Assembly (NCBI GenBank): GCA_046546375.1
Contig: JBKGXV010000002.1
Location: 62,001 to 126,000, forward strand
Direction of reading: 5' to 3'
Source: JAEZKC01 sp046546375
Lineage (GTDB): Bacteria > Fibrobacterota > Chitinivibrionia > Chitinivibrionales > Chitinispirillaceae
Length of the DNA stretch: 64,000 nucleotides
Shown here: one piece after another, positions 1 through 8,849 of the stretch
Position numbering within the stretch: the first letter of the stretch is position 1
Layout: each line of letters opens with the position of its first letter
The notes under the pieces: generated by a model
Seen by the model: the letters and a program-made list of their open reading frames with translations, nothing else
Told to the model about the DNA's origin: nothing
Database searches by the model: none
Translations under genes and position numbers: made by a program

Positions 1-527
1 ATGTCAGACTTTTCGAGCGTTATCTGCCTGTCGAATTAGGAAGTAAAGCAGCAGCCAGTCAGGAAGGTTTTGTAGTAAAACGCCGGATAATATATCCTTC
101 AGAACAGGATGCTCCCTCAAAGAAGATCTGGATAGATAAACCCGGGGAGAGTTTCAAGGTGCCGCTGGGAAAGATTATGGAGGAACATATCCAGGTCACC
201 AATCCCTCCGATCGGCACTTTATCGCCGTTGTGATCCCTCTTGCAGCCGGATTTGAATACCTCAATCCGGAGCTCAATACTGCTTCGGCTGATTTCAAAC
301 CGGAAGGAAAAACCAGAAATCCCGGTTCGTATCAGGCTTTCTATGATGATAAAATCGTGTACTATTTCAGAAAGATGAATAAAGGTACATTCGATTTCTA
401 CTTCAGAGTAAGGGCTACTACAGAGGGAACTTTCTCACAACCTCCGGCGTGCGCAGAGATGATGTATGAAGAGGAGATAAGAGGTAATTCACCCGGAACA
501 GAAATTGTGGTACTCCCACATAAATAG
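1..527 (+). CDS. Alpha-2-macroglobulin family protein, C-terminal fragment
   Basis: The reading frame is open through the left edge (first full codon at 3), so only about 175 C-terminal residues of what is normally a 1500-1900 aa periplasmic protein are visible. The end has the family's typical closing domain: a stretch with PLAAGFEYLNPEL followed by a YYFRKMNKGTFDFYFRVRAT-like beta sandwich and the PPACAEMMYEEEIRG segment that corresponds to the conserved 'PPaxaEeMYxPexxG' end of bacterial alpha-2-macroglobulins (YfhM type). Bacterial members are thought to trap proteases that breach the outer membrane and are commonly encoded beside PBP1C, which repairs the cell wall; pbpC follows here after 77 bases. 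The thioester region lies outside the window, so whether it is present cannot be judged. Confidence 0.88.
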   Translation, partial: VRLFERYLPVELGSKAAASQEGFVVKRRIIYPSEQDAPSKKIWIDKPGESFKVPLGKIMEEHIQVTNPSDRHFIAVVIPLAAGFEYLNPELNTASADFKPEGKTRNPGSYQAFYDDKIVYYFRKMNKGTFDFYFRVRATTEGTFSQPPACAEMMYEEEIRGNSPGTEIVVLPHK

Positions 528-538
528 TCTGAAACTGT

Positions 539-572
539 GGAAACCGTTTTATTCAGGATGAAAACGGTTCCC
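539..572 (+). terminator. Intercistronic hairpin between the alpha-2-macroglobulin gene and pbpC
   Basis: GGAAACCGTTTT and AAAACGGTTCCC form a stem of about 12 bp with one mismatch around a 10-base loop. There is no clean T-run after it on the plus strand, so it may be a weak terminator or an mRNA-stabilising hairpin within the pair. Confidence 0.4.
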
Positions 573-604
573 CTTTCGGCAGCTTTTTCGTTGTAAAGAG
601 ATAA

Positions 605-3058
605 ATGAAAGAAAAACTGGGAAATTCACTTCCTGAAATAATAAAAAAAGCAATCCGTTTTCTAATGGTGCCGGGTTCCCGAAACAAGGTGCTCTTATTT
701 ATTCCCGCAGTACCTTTTTTTTTCCTCTACGTGGCCTTTTTAGCCAGTCTGTTCACAATTTCTCTAAAGGGAAGAGAACCTTCACTTCTCTTGGAAGACA
801 GGTATCACTCCTTTATCGGAGCTCTTGAAAATGAAATCGGAACTTTCGGCTATTGGCCTCTTCCCGATACTCTGCCGGAAAAGATTCCAATACTGCTCAA
901 AGCTGCTGAAGATCACCGTTTCGACAACCATTTGGGAGTCGATCCGTTTTCCGTCACTCGGGCTTTTATTGGTAATTACATAACGGGTAAAGAATATTCC
1001 GGAGCCTCCACCATTGCGATGCAGGTTGCCAGAATGCAGGGTGCGGGAACTGATCGTTCTCTGTTTTACAAAGTAAGAGAAGCTTTCACTGCTGTATGGC
1101 TGACTTTTTTCTTCGGGCGTGAGGATGTTCTTTCTCACTATCTCACAATAGCTCCGTATGGAAACCGCATATCAGGAATCAATTATGCCGCCCGCAGATA
1201 TTTCAAAAAGCCCCTTGCCGATCTTTCCTGGGCGGAAACCGCTTTACTTACCGCCGTTCCCAATGCACCGGGAACTATGAACCTCTACAGAGAAAACGGA
1301 TTGCGAATCGCCAGAAAAAGAGCTCGACGGATCATAAGGCGCGCTTATGATCTTGAATGGCTGGACGAAAAGGAGAAGGGTTTCGCACTGGAGGAACTTG
1401 CCAATCTGCCCCGGCCCGCAAAAGAACTGCGTCAGGACAACATGCTCCATCCCATTTTTGCCGCCAATCGTCATGTGAAATCCCGCAGCTCAAATATCAC
1501 TCTTGATCCTCATAATCCCACCCTGCGTCTTACACTGGATACGGAATTGCAGGATATGCTGACCACAGTGGCTTTCAAGCACATGGATGAGCTCAGGCCC
1601 AAAGGGGCAGATAATATCGCCATTATGGTTCTGAAGCGGGAAACAGGAGAAATACTTGCCTACAGCGGTTCGGATTACTATTTCGATGATGCTCATGCCG
1701 GCCAGATCGACTTTGCAGAGGTGAAACGCTCCACCGGAAGTACATTGAAACCGTTTATCTACTCCTACGGAATGGAGTGGAACGGATACACCCCTGCAAC
1801 GTTATTGACTGATCTGGGATTGTACTTCGGAACAGGTGATGACCCTTTCATCCCTCAAAACTACGATGATCAGTTTCTCGGCCCGGTTCTGTACAAATTC
1901 GCATTGGCCAACAGCCGCAATGTTCCTGCCATTCAGGTTTTAAACGATGTGGGTCTTGATCTCACCTATGAACGATTAGCCGACCTCGGACTAACGGAGG
2001 ATGACGGCAATGCAGATCACTATGGCTTGGGGTTGGCTGTGGGAAATCTGTACAGCTCCCTTCACCAGCTTTGCCGCGCCTATCTCGTTTTGGCAAACGG
2101 GGGAAAATATAGAAATACTCACTGGCTCTATGGTGAGAGTGATAGCTCCGATACACGGTTGATAGAAAGAGATGTCGCACTTCAGATTCAGCGTATCCTT
2201 TCTGATCCTCAAGCACGCCTTCCCAGCTTTCCCCCGGGAAGCTATCTTGAATATCCATATCCGGTAGCACTCAAGACCGGAACTTCAAGAGGATTCCGCG
2301 ATGCCTGGACTGTCGGATGGAGCGATACCTATCTTGTGGGGGTCTGGATCGGACGACATGATCATGAATCGATGAAAGGGCTTAGCGGCTTCAGTGCCGC
2401 TGCACCGGTTGTGCAGGATATTTTCACAAAGCTGCATCCGGAAAGAAAGGAAGGGCTCAGCAATCTCCGCTTCCCCCCGCCAAAGGGCTACAAACCGTTC
2501 CGCATCAACACTCTTACCGGGGAACTCAACAGTGAGCATTCACCATTTACAACCACAATATATCTGAAACCGGGCACCGAACCAACTACCTACAGCCGTA
2601 TCGAACGCTGGCTCCCTATAGACAAAAGAAACGGGCTTCTTGCTTCCCAGTACTGTCCGGGAGAGCATGTGGTGTCAAAGCGTTTCATTGCATTGCCCCC
2701 TATTTTCAAGGATTGGGCAGAAGTTCAGGATCTGCAGCTGCCTCCCAAAAACCACAGTCCCCTGTGTGACGGTGCACCCGTTGTCGATGATTATGATATT
2801 TCAATTATCGCCCCTCAGAACAAATCCAGGCTGTTTATGGACCCTGAAATGCCCCAAGAGCAGAATATGCTCATGCTGAACTGCATGGTCGAGCCCAGGG
2901 CCTCCGAGGTCATGTGGATTGTCGATGGTAAGGAGTATGCCGTGAGCAAGTTTCCTTACAGGGAAGCATGGCCGCTGAGTCCGGGTGAACATACCTTTCA
3001 AGTACAAATTCCCTTCACGCAGTGCGCCAGTGATGTTATCACCGTAGAAGTATACTGA
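605..3058 (+). CDS. pbpC: Penicillin-binding protein 1C (bifunctional peptidoglycan glycosyltransferase/transpeptidase)
   Basis: The 817-aa product polymerises and cross-links peptidoglycan in the periplasm. One membrane anchor lies at about residues 28-52. A GT51 glycosyltransferase domain follows, with the catalytic EDHRF motif at 102-106 and the GASTIAMQ motif. The transpeptidase domain has the SxxK nucleophile motif STLK (S379-K382), an SRN motif in the SxN position, and KTGT starting at K557. The C-terminal 90 or so residues form the beta-rich domain typical of PBP1C (BiPBP_C). Length and domain order match the family. Its position directly behind an alpha-2-macroglobulin gene is the well-known yfhM-pbpC pairing and suggests a joint envelope-defence or repair role. 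The ATG follows AAAGAG at a usable distance. Confidence 0.95.
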   Translation: MKEKLGNSLPEIIKKAIRFLMVPGSRNKVLLFIPAVPFFFLYVAFLASLFTISLKGREPSLLLEDRYHSFIGALENEIGTFGYWPLPDTLPEKIPILLKAAEDHRFDNHLGVDPFSVTRAFIGNYITGKEYSGASTIAMQVARMQGAGTDRSLFYKVREAFTAVWLTFFFGREDVLSHYLTIAPYGNRISGINYAARRYFKKPLADLSWAETALLTAVPNAPGTMNLYRENGLRIARKRARRIIRRAYDLEWLDEKEKGFALEELANLPRPAKELRQDNMLHPIFAANRHVKSRSSNITLDPHNPTLRLTLDTELQDMLTTVAFKHMDELRPKGADNIAIMVLKRETGEILAYSGSDYYFDDAHAGQIDFAEVKRSTGSTLKPFIYSYGMEWNGYTPATLLTDLGLYFGTGDDPFIPQNYDDQFLGPVLYKFALANSRNVPAIQVLNDVGLDLTYERLADLGLTEDDGNADHYGLGLAVGNLYSSLHQLCRAYLVLANGGKYRNTHWLYGESDSSDTRLIERDVALQIQRILSDPQARLPSFPPGSYLEYPYPVALKTGTSRGFRDAWTVGWSDTYLVGVWIGRHDHESMKGLSGFSAAAPVVQDIFTKLHPERKEGLSNLRFPPPKGYKPFRINTLTGELNSEHSPFTTTIYLKPGTEPTTYSRIERWLPIDKRNGLLASQYCPGEHVVSKRFIALPPIFKDWAEVQDLQLPPKNHSPLCDGAPVVDDYDISIIAPQNKSRLFMDPEMPQEQNMLMLNCMVEPRASEVMWIVDGKEYAVSKFPYREAWPLSPGEHTFQVQIPFTQCASDVITVEVY

Positions 3059-3215
3059 TATTTCCGCACGTCAGCCTGCACCCAAAGAACCTCTTTTAGA
3101 GTATTTGCTATTCGCCTCAAATAGAATTAGATTAATGTCAATACCCGATTTCAATGGTCAGATCGGGTTCTACTGCTGAAAACTGGTCCATCACGATAAC
3201 TGATACAGGAATAAC

Positions 3216-4655
3216 ATGAAAAATACTGACTGTTCTGATTTTATTCCCAAGAATGAGGAATGCGGCAGGTTTTTCCGATTTTTAGTAATTGTTAGCTGTC
3301 TTCTGACTGCGCTACCGCTGCCCGGTACGTATGCCAAGAGCAACCCCTTTCAAAGTATTCTGACATCTGATACTCTTGTAAATTCAAATGTCGGTATAAA
3401 AGTTGTTAACTGTTCCACTAGTGAGAGCATTTACAGCTACAATGCAGATAAACTGTTTATTCCCGCTTCGGTATTGAAGATAATAACGGCTTACACTGCT
3501 CTCAAGATGCTTACGCCTCAGTTCAATTTTTCGACCGAATATTATGTTGCAGATACTGGTTCGGATTCCACATCCGCTTGCGAACTTTATGTTAAAGGAA
3601 GCGGAGATCCCACTCTCACCACAGCCGATCTGAATAATCATGCACTTAGAATATCAGAACAAGTGAAAAAGATCACAGATGGCATTGTAGTGGATAACTC
3701 CTACTTTGATACCATCCAGTTCGGCAGCGGTTGGATGTGGGATGACCCCAATACCCCTATTGCCCCCTTTTTCATTAATGAAAACAGAATCGATTTCATA
3801 GTTTCACCGGCAAAGAACAAATCAATAGAAGTGAAAAGTGTACCGGCATCCTCACTCATAGATGTATCTGTCGAAAATACCACCAAAAACAGCAGATTTT
3901 CTATCATGCACGAAAAGATGAATGGAAGAGAAAAGTTTGTCATTGCCGGTCCGTTCAGTTCGGGATCAACTCCCCTGAGATTCAGCAGTGTTATTCATCA
4001 GCCGGAATTGTTCGCCGGTACTGTTTTCAAGGAACTGCTTGAAAAAAACGGCGTCCGGGTCAAAGGTACTGTTCGGCTCGGGAGTGTACCTTCCACAGTT
4101 CGTAAGATCGAGTCATTTCACTCAGCTTCTCTGGGCGATATAGTCAAGAAATTCCTTAAACAGAGTGATAATCTGATCGGGGAGTGTATTTTAAAAACAC
4201 TCGGAGCTGTTGATGCGGGAATCCCGGGAGAGGCATACAATGGTGTGAAAGTAATTGAGCAGGAGATGGAGAAGATCGGAATCAAGAGTAATGAATTCCG
4301 TATCGTTGACGGGTGCGGACTTTCCACCTACAATCTGCTTACTCCCCGGCAGGTTGTGAGTGTGCTGAAGGCTGCTCAGGATGATTTTACGATTTACCCC
4401 GAGTTCAGCAGTGCTCTGGCGGTTGCCGGAGCGGATGGTACTCTGCAGAGAAGAATGAGTGATTCACTGCTGATACGGTCCGTACGGGCAAAAACCGGCA
4501 CTATGTCGGGAATCAGTTCTCTTGCCGGGTATCTGAGAACGAAAAAAGGAACTCTTGTGGCTTTTTCCGTGATGGTGAACGGGTTTATCGGATATTCCTT
4601 ACCAGTAAGGGCTGCTCAGGATTCGATTGTTAAGGTGCTGTATGAAAACTATTGA
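3216..4655 (+). CDS. dacB: D-alanyl-D-alanine carboxypeptidase/endopeptidase, PBP4 family (peptidase S13)
   Basis: This is a 479-aa periplasmic penicillin-binding protein that trims or cleaves peptidoglycan peptides. A Sec-type hydrophobic segment at about residues 20-40 ends in TYAKS, preceded by an unusually long polar N-terminus of about 20 residues. All three active-site motifs are visible: SVLK (S85-K88), SDN (S317-N319) and KTGT (K426). The large insert between the first two motifs is characteristic of the S13 family. It sits 157 bases after pbpC on the same strand and may or may not share its transcript. The weak 6-bp inverted repeat at 3144-3167 in the gap is not a convincing terminator. 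Confidence 0.93.
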   Translation: MKNTDCSDFIPKNEECGRFFRFLVIVSCLLTALPLPGTYAKSNPFQSILTSDTLVNSNVGIKVVNCSTSESIYSYNADKLFIPASVLKIITAYTALKMLTPQFNFSTEYYVADTGSDSTSACELYVKGSGDPTLTTADLNNHALRISEQVKKITDGIVVDNSYFDTIQFGSGWMWDDPNTPIAPFFINENRIDFIVSPAKNKSIEVKSVPASSLIDVSVENTTKNSRFSIMHEKMNGREKFVIAGPFSSGSTPLRFSSVIHQPELFAGTVFKELLEKNGVRVKGTVRLGSVPSTVRKIESFHSASLGDIVKKFLKQSDNLIGECILKTLGAVDAGIPGEAYNGVKVIEQEMEKIGIKSNEFRIVDGCGLSTYNLLTPRQVVSVLKAAQDDFTIYPEFSSALAVAGADGTLQRRMSDSLLIRSVRAKTGTMSGISSLAGYLRTKKGTLVAFSVMVNGFIGYSLPVRAAQDSIVKVLYENY

Positions 4656-4657
4656 GT

Positions 4658-6061
4658 TCAGCGCCGTTTCATGTAGGATTCAACTTCTCTGAATACTTCT
4701 CTTCTCACATTGTGGGGCGAGCGGGCGATTTCTCTGAGCTCCGCAATGGAAACGTATCTGGTACTGATAAAACCTCTGAGCAGTGAAAGAGGTATCATGC
4801 CCGGGGTTTTCAGAAGCGCTGCAGGTACACCCAAGTTGGCTGTACCGGTGTAAAGGGCTCTGGTGGATGCGATTTTGGTCAGAACAGCGATGGATCTGGT
4901 GGATTTGACGATGTATTCTACCAGGCCGGGGCGGCTGTACACTTTCGGATTGTCCAGAAGCCGCAGCAGTACCGAATCATTGGCAATAGAACGGCTCACG
5001 AGATCCTTGACTTCAATTTCTCCGCGTTCTGGGAGCACTGTCAGCAGATCTGTTCCTAAAAGGCTGCTGAGGACATCATTTATGTAGTTGCCCTCAATGA
5101 TATTATCCTGCAGCTGTAACGTGCTTCCTTTGATCAGTTTTTCCACTTTTGAGCGCTGGTTTTCGCACCGCATGAAAAAATGGGACCCGTTGCAGCTTTC
5201 CAGACTGTGAAATGCCCAGTCCACAGGCATGCTTTCCGGCAGGTCTCCGAGAATACATCTGGAAAGGCTGCTGATTCCCACCAAGGAGAGGGTGGAGACC
5301 TGTTTTTCCCGCTGGAGGATGATTAATTTGAGAAAATGTTCCAAACTGTCTTTTTTGGATATGCGTTTGAGCCATTTTTCAAAACCATCCTCTTTCATCA
5401 GGTATTCAAATAGGAGAATATCTGTGCCGATTTCATCCCTTGATTTGATTTTTGAAGCCAGAGAACGATATGATCTGCATCTTTCTTCGTAAATTGTGAC
5501 CAGCGGGAGAATTTTTGCCATTGATTTAAGGTCATAGGGGTTTATTCTGTCCGATATATGGGAAAGCCGTTCAGTTAAGGCTTCAGCCTCGGATTGCAGA
5601 AGCAGGCCGAGCCGTTTTCTGATGATTGTGTCAAGATCCTGTTTGGCGAAAAGAGCATTGATCTGATCAGCTGCATCTTTACAGATTTTCCAAAACTGCT
5701 GCAAGTTTCTGATATTGAATTCCCGCTGCAGTGAAGCTATGATGCTTTTTTCATTATTACTCAGACTGAAAGGGTATCGTACTGCGCGCAATATAAGCCG
5801 GTTCAATCTTCTGAACCGAATGACTTCCCGAGCGGTGTCCAGATCCGATCTTCCAATGTGCAGAAAGGAAAAAACGATATATTCAAGCATTTTGGGATCT
5901 GAACGCTGGGAAAGCACAGCTTCCATGATATCTCCCGGATCCCAGCGCTCTTCACTTTTTTTAAAGAAACTGGCCAGCTTCTCTGATCCCTTTTGGAAAT
6001 CTTCCTGGATTTTGAGCGTTTTCTGCAGTGCTGATACAGCTTCAGGACAACCCTTTGGCAT
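4658..6061 (-). CDS. Unknown protein, probable alpha-helical repeat
   Basis: I do not recognise the family. The protein is almost wholly helical in composition, with no signal peptide or membrane segment and no obvious catalytic motif. The C-terminal third has short repeating units of the type 'LLDNPKVYSRPGLVEYIVKS', resembling the HEAT-like units of large uncharacterised helical proteins in Deltaproteobacteria and Fibrobacterota. I place the start at the ATG at 6061 because GGAG lies five bases upstream (467 aa). The frame stays open to a TTG at 6136, which would add 25 residues but lacks a visible ribosome site. The gene ends 2 bases from the convergent dacB-type gene. A scaffold or regulatory role is only a guess. 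Confidence 0.75.
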   Translation of the reverse strand: MPKGCPEAVSALQKTLKIQEDFQKGSEKLASFFKKSEERWDPGDIMEAVLSQRSDPKMLEYIVFSFLHIGRSDLDTAREVIRFRRLNRLILRAVRYPFSLSNNEKSIIASLQREFNIRNLQQFWKICKDAADQINALFAKQDLDTIIRKRLGLLLQSEAEALTERLSHISDRINPYDLKSMAKILPLVTIYEERCRSYRSLASKIKSRDEIGTDILLFEYLMKEDGFEKWLKRISKKDSLEHFLKLIILQREKQVSTLSLVGISSLSRCILGDLPESMPVDWAFHSLESCNGSHFFMRCENQRSKVEKLIKGSTLQLQDNIIEGNYINDVLSSLLGTDLLTVLPERGEIEVKDLVSRSIANDSVLLRLLDNPKVYSRPGLVEYIVKSTRSIAVLTKIASTRALYTGTANLGVPAALLKTPGMIPLSLLRGFISTRYVSIAELREIARSPHNVRREVFREVESYMKRR

Positions 6062-6162
6062 TCTGGCTCCGAAATCGGAAGTGAAAATGAACTCGATCAG
6101 TCTTGAAGTATAACTCGATGGGTTCTGCTGATGCAAATGTTTGATTGGAATATGATAAAAAG

Positions 6163-6192
6163 GGTGAAGCTTTTTTGGTCAAAAGCTTCACC
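6163..6192 (-). terminator. Rho-independent terminator of the fasciclin lipoprotein gene
   Basis: A perfect 12-bp inverted repeat, GGTGAAGCTTTT/AAAAGCTTCACC, encloses a 6-base loop. On the minus strand it is followed by CCTTTTTATC, giving the expected U-tract. It lies 30 bases beyond the stop codon at 6223. Confidence 0.88.
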
Positions 6193-6222
6193 TGAGGTCG
6201 GCAGATTGTGTCCCGGTGTGGT

Positions 6223-6840
6223 TTATTCTGTTGGTTCCTCTGTCGGCTCTTCGGCAGGATCCTCGGCAGGATCCTCGGCAGGATCCTCGGTAGGATCTTC
6301 GGTAGGATCCTCTGGAGTACCTCCGTTTGCGCCGGGAAGAAGAAGAGCGTCGATTTTGTGTACCACACCGTTCTTAGTGTCAATATCAGGATCAATGACT
6401 TGAGCGGTGCCGTTCAGGATGATATTGCCGTTTTCTGTAGTGACGTTTATGTCTTCTCCCTGCACGGTTGATACAGCAGTATTCGAATCCAGATCCGAAG
6501 ATGTGAGTGTTGTATCGGTGACATGATAGAGAAGAATATCTCTCAGTCTTGCGGTATCGGCCAGAAGCGAATCAAGAGTATCTGCCGGCAGTGCATCGAA
6601 GGCATCATTGGTCGGGGCGAAAACCGTGACCGATTCCAGCTCCTCTATTGTGTTTGCCAGACCAGCCGTTTCGAGTGCATCGAACAGAGTACTCAGATCG
6701 GATTCATTCTGAATCGTCTCCACTGTTGAATTCGTTCCTCCGTTACCGTTGCCGTTGTCGTCATCCGCACAGTTGACAACCAATCCTGCAGTCAGAAAAA
6801 GAGCGGTTGTAATGAAAACGGGTAGTTTGTTGCGTAGCAT
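6223..6840 (-). CDS. Fasciclin (FAS1) domain lipoprotein with an EDP-repeat tail
   Basis: The 205-aa product has a lipoprotein signal peptide ending LVVNC (lipidated Cys about residue 24), a Gly/Asn-rich spacer and one FAS1 domain (about 38-170) with the family motifs TVFAPTNDAF and NGVVHKIDALLLP. FAS1 domains mediate adhesion at cell surfaces, so a role at the outer surface is likely. The last 30 or so residues are a low-complexity tail of EDPT/EDPA/EEPT units encoded by a 12-bp tandem repeat. The start is set by AAGGAGGG just upstream. It is a single gene with its own terminator, unlinked to its neighbours. Confidence 0.92.
   Translation of the reverse strand: MLRNKLPVFITTALFLTAGLVVNCADDDNGNGNGGTNSTVETIQNESDLSTLFDALETAGLANTIEELESVTVFAPTNDAFDALPADTLDSLLADTARLRDILLYHVTDTTLTSSDLDSNTAVSTVQGEDINVTTENGNIILNGTAQVIDPDIDTKNGVVHKIDALLLPGANGGTPEDPTEDPTEDPAEDPAEDPAEEPTEEPTE
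6233..6316. repeat. 12-bp tandem repeat (about 7 units)
   Basis: Seven or so imperfect copies of the unit GATCCTCGGCAG (variants GATCCTCGGTAG and GATCTTCGGTAG) lie in frame in the 3' end of the fasciclin gene and encode the (T/A)EDP tail. Because the unit is 12 bases, copy-number change would lengthen or shorten the tail without breaking the frame. Confidence 0.9.
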
Positions 6841-7039
6841 ACGTCCCTCCTTGGGAAAAGGTAGTAAGTAGTTTCCTCACCGGTATTCCGGATGTTAATA
6901 GTTGATGGCAATTTGGATACCAGTCGGGGAAATCGGCGGTTTACGCGTTTCAAAACGGAATTTCAGTCTGCAGAAGAGTAATTCGCAGACCGGGAGAACT
7001 GGCGGGAATTATCGAAGTTGAGAATACCCTGATGAAAGT

Positions 7040-7846
7040 TCAGAAAAGAAGCAGGCTGAGTGCCATAACCGCCATTCCTGCGATTAGTCCGTAAATGGAG
7101 AGATGGTGCTCACCGTAGCGCTCCGCGGAAGGGAGCAGTTCATCCAGAGAGATGAACACCATTATTCCCGCTACCGAGGCGAAAAGTACTCCGAACGCGG
7201 CGTTGCTGAGGTACTGAAGCAGAAGAAGGTAGCCGATGAGGGCACCTAGCGGTTCTGCTATTCCGGAGAGAAAGGAATAAAGAAATGCGCTCTTTTTGCT
7301 GTTTGTGGCATAATACACCGGAACTGAGACTGCTATGCCCTCCGGAATATTATGTATCGCCACTGCTATGGCGATGGAGATACCCAGGGTCGGGTCTGCT
7401 AGAGTCGCTGTGAAAGTCACCAGACCTTCCGGAAAATTGTGTATGGCTATTGCCAGAGCCATGAAAAGACCGGTTCTGTGAAGCCCTTTGAGATGCTTCT
7501 CCTCGGCCTCGCGGATCTCTTCCACCTCATGCATCTCGTGGGGATTTTCAAAAGAGGGGATGAGTTTGTCTACTACTGCTATGAACAGTATCCCTCCGAA
7601 AAACGCCAGTGTGGTTATCCACTCTCCACTGCTTTCTCCGGCATATTCCACCATGAACTCATTTGCTTTGGGTATGATCTCCACAAATGAGACATAAAGC
7701 ATCACTCCGGCGGAAAACCCCAGCGATGATGCCAGAAACTTTATATTGGTACGATGGGTGAAAAAAGCGATGAGACTTCCGCCGATCGTTGATAATCCTG
7801 CCAGAAAAGTGAGGCTGAACGCGAGGAGGAGAGTTTGTGTTTCCAA
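7040..7846 (-). CDS. zupT: ZIP-family divalent metal (zinc) transporter, ZupT type
   Basis: This 268-aa inner-membrane protein has about eight transmembrane segments. The two signature helices are clear: HNFPEGLVTF and HNIPEGIAVSVPVYY, whose His and Glu residues form the binuclear metal site of ZIP transporters. A His/Glu-rich cytoplasmic loop (MHEVEEIREAEEKHLKGLHR) lies between helices 3 and 4, as is usual. ZupT imports Zn and, in some bacteria, other divalent metals. The only plausible start is a TTG at 7846, supported by GGAG seven bases upstream; the next Met lies inside the second helix. No metal-responsive operator was recognised upstream. Confidence 0.93.
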   Translation of the reverse strand: METQTLLLAFSLTFLAGLSTIGGSLIAFFTHRTNIKFLASSLGFSAGVMLYVSFVEIIPKANEFMVEYAGESSGEWITTLAFFGGILFIAVVDKLIPSFENPHEMHEVEEIREAEEKHLKGLHRTGLFMALAIAIHNFPEGLVTFTATLADPTLGISIAIAVAIHNIPEGIAVSVPVYYATNSKKSAFLYSFLSGIAEPLGALIGYLLLLQYLSNAAFGVLFASVAGIMVFISLDELLPSAERYGEHHLSIYGLIAGMAVMALSLLLF

Positions 7847-7995
7847 ATTGCGGCTCCGATCTATTTTGAAAAAGAGTTCTTTTCTGCAGCAAAAAGCACG
7901 CCGCCGACTGAAATGAGCGCTGTAAAATGATACTTCAGTAATCTGAAAATCTTCCGATAAATATAATACAGATTATTCCATATCAGGAGGTCAAG

Positions 7996-8169
7996 ATGGA
8001 TTCCGTATCTTCAGCCCGAACAGCCGCATCCATAGAAGCCATGAGCAGAGTAGTACAGCAATCGAACGATAAGATGACGGAAATGTCCGAAAAATTGCTT
8101 CGTTTCAATGTAGAGCAGGTTGTGGGAAAAGAAACTGCTAAAGGAGAACTTCTCGATCTCATTGCCTGA
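7996..8169 (+). CDS. Small conserved-looking protein (57 aa), motility-protein-like
   Basis: This ORF begins MDSVSSARTAASIEAM and ends GELLDLIA. It is preceded by a perfect AGGAGG five bases before the ATG, and a TATAAT hexamer lies at 7962-7967 without a clear -35. The protein is soluble, helical and rich in Ser, Met and Gln, with no membrane segment. In size and style it resembles the small YjfB-like 'putative motility protein' family (about 55-65 aa, beginning with Met-Asp and ending in a Leu-rich helix), but the similarity is by eye only. It is divergent from zupT and stands alone. Confidence 0.7.
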   Translation: MDSVSSARTAASIEAMSRVVQQSNDKMTEMSEKLLRFNVEQVVGKETAKGELLDLIA

Positions 8170-8352
8170 AATTCTCCCATATCCTTTCCTCTTATACATT
8201 ATGAGATGAATGATTCCGGCCCGGAGACGGCTTCGGGCTTTCCGCTACCCTCCCCATCTAACTACAGTCTTTCTTTTCGGCACAGAACTCGCTTTCACCT
8301 GTTGAGTATGAGAACTCAAAATTTGTGCAGCAATGAGTGAAAAGGAGGCGAT

Positions 8353-8793
8353 ATGGGTTCACTTAAAAGGAAAATGAGTGCGGCGGCGGTAGCGGTTCTG
8401 GTGTGCTGGTCTCTCTCTGGAGCAGTCGGAGTGGGATTGCCCTTCGGTTTTCAAAGCGGTCAGGGGGTGGGTGTAAGGTTGAGTTTCGGAGATTTCTATG
8501 CGCTTCAGCCGCTGGTGATGTTGGACATAAGCGAAAATGAAACAAATTTCACATTGAGCGCCGATAACAATTTCTTCATTGCGGGGGATGATTTCCTCAG
8601 GCAGTATGTCGGTGTGAATGTGAATACCGATTTCGATGGCGATTTCGGAACCGGAGCCTACTACGGGCTTCAGCACAGGGTAAGCCAGGAGGTGGATGTG
8701 TACGGGCAGCTCGGGGTGGGTATCACGTTCGATCCCACATTTCTCAGTACTTTCAATACCGGGGTGGGGGTAATATTCTATATCAGCAGGTAG
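8353..8793 (+). CDS. Small exported protein, probable outer-membrane beta-barrel
   Basis: The 146-aa product has a Sec signal peptide (about residues 1-27, ending SGAVG) followed by alternating hydrophobic and polar residues rich in Gly, Phe and Tyr (VGVNVNTDFDGDFGTGAYYG, YGQLGVGITF), and it ends with a beta strand and aromatic residue (VIFYISR) as outer-membrane barrels do. At about 120 mature residues it could make only a small six- to eight-strand barrel. AAAAGGAGGCG precedes the ATG. I do not recognise the family. It converges on another barrel protein gene across a shared hairpin. Confidence 0.75.
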   Translation: MGSLKRKMSAAAVAVLVCWSLSGAVGVGLPFGFQSGQGVGVRLSFGDFYALQPLVMLDISENETNFTLSADNNFFIAGDDFLRQYVGVNVNTDFDGDFGTGAYYGLQHRVSQEVDVYGQLGVGITFDPTFLSTFNTGVGVIFYISR

Positions 8794-8810
8794 GTTTTTT
8801 AAGCGGAAAA

Positions 8811-8849
8811 TGAGAAGAAAGGGGAGCGGAATGCGCCCCCCTTTTCTCA
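8811..8849. terminator. Hairpin between convergent genes
   Basis: TGAGAAGAAAGGGGAGCG pairs with CGCCCCCCTTTTCTCA over about 15 bp with two small bulges. It lies between the stops of two convergent genes and probably ends both transcripts, although neither strand has a long T-run. Confidence 0.6.

Noticed and set aside
3144..3167. CCCGAT...ATCGGG inverted repeat between pbpC and dacB
   Set aside because: Only 6 bp with a 12-base loop and no T-run; not reported as a terminator.
6131..6403. Plus-strand frames with (GSSAGSS) repeats over the fasciclin gene
   Set aside because: They are alternate readings of the 12-bp repeat, antisense to a clear lipoprotein gene.
8302..8319. TTGAGT-ATGAGA-ACTCAA inverted repeat before the small barrel gene
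   Set aside because: Short, and not placed clearly with respect to a promoter; likely chance.
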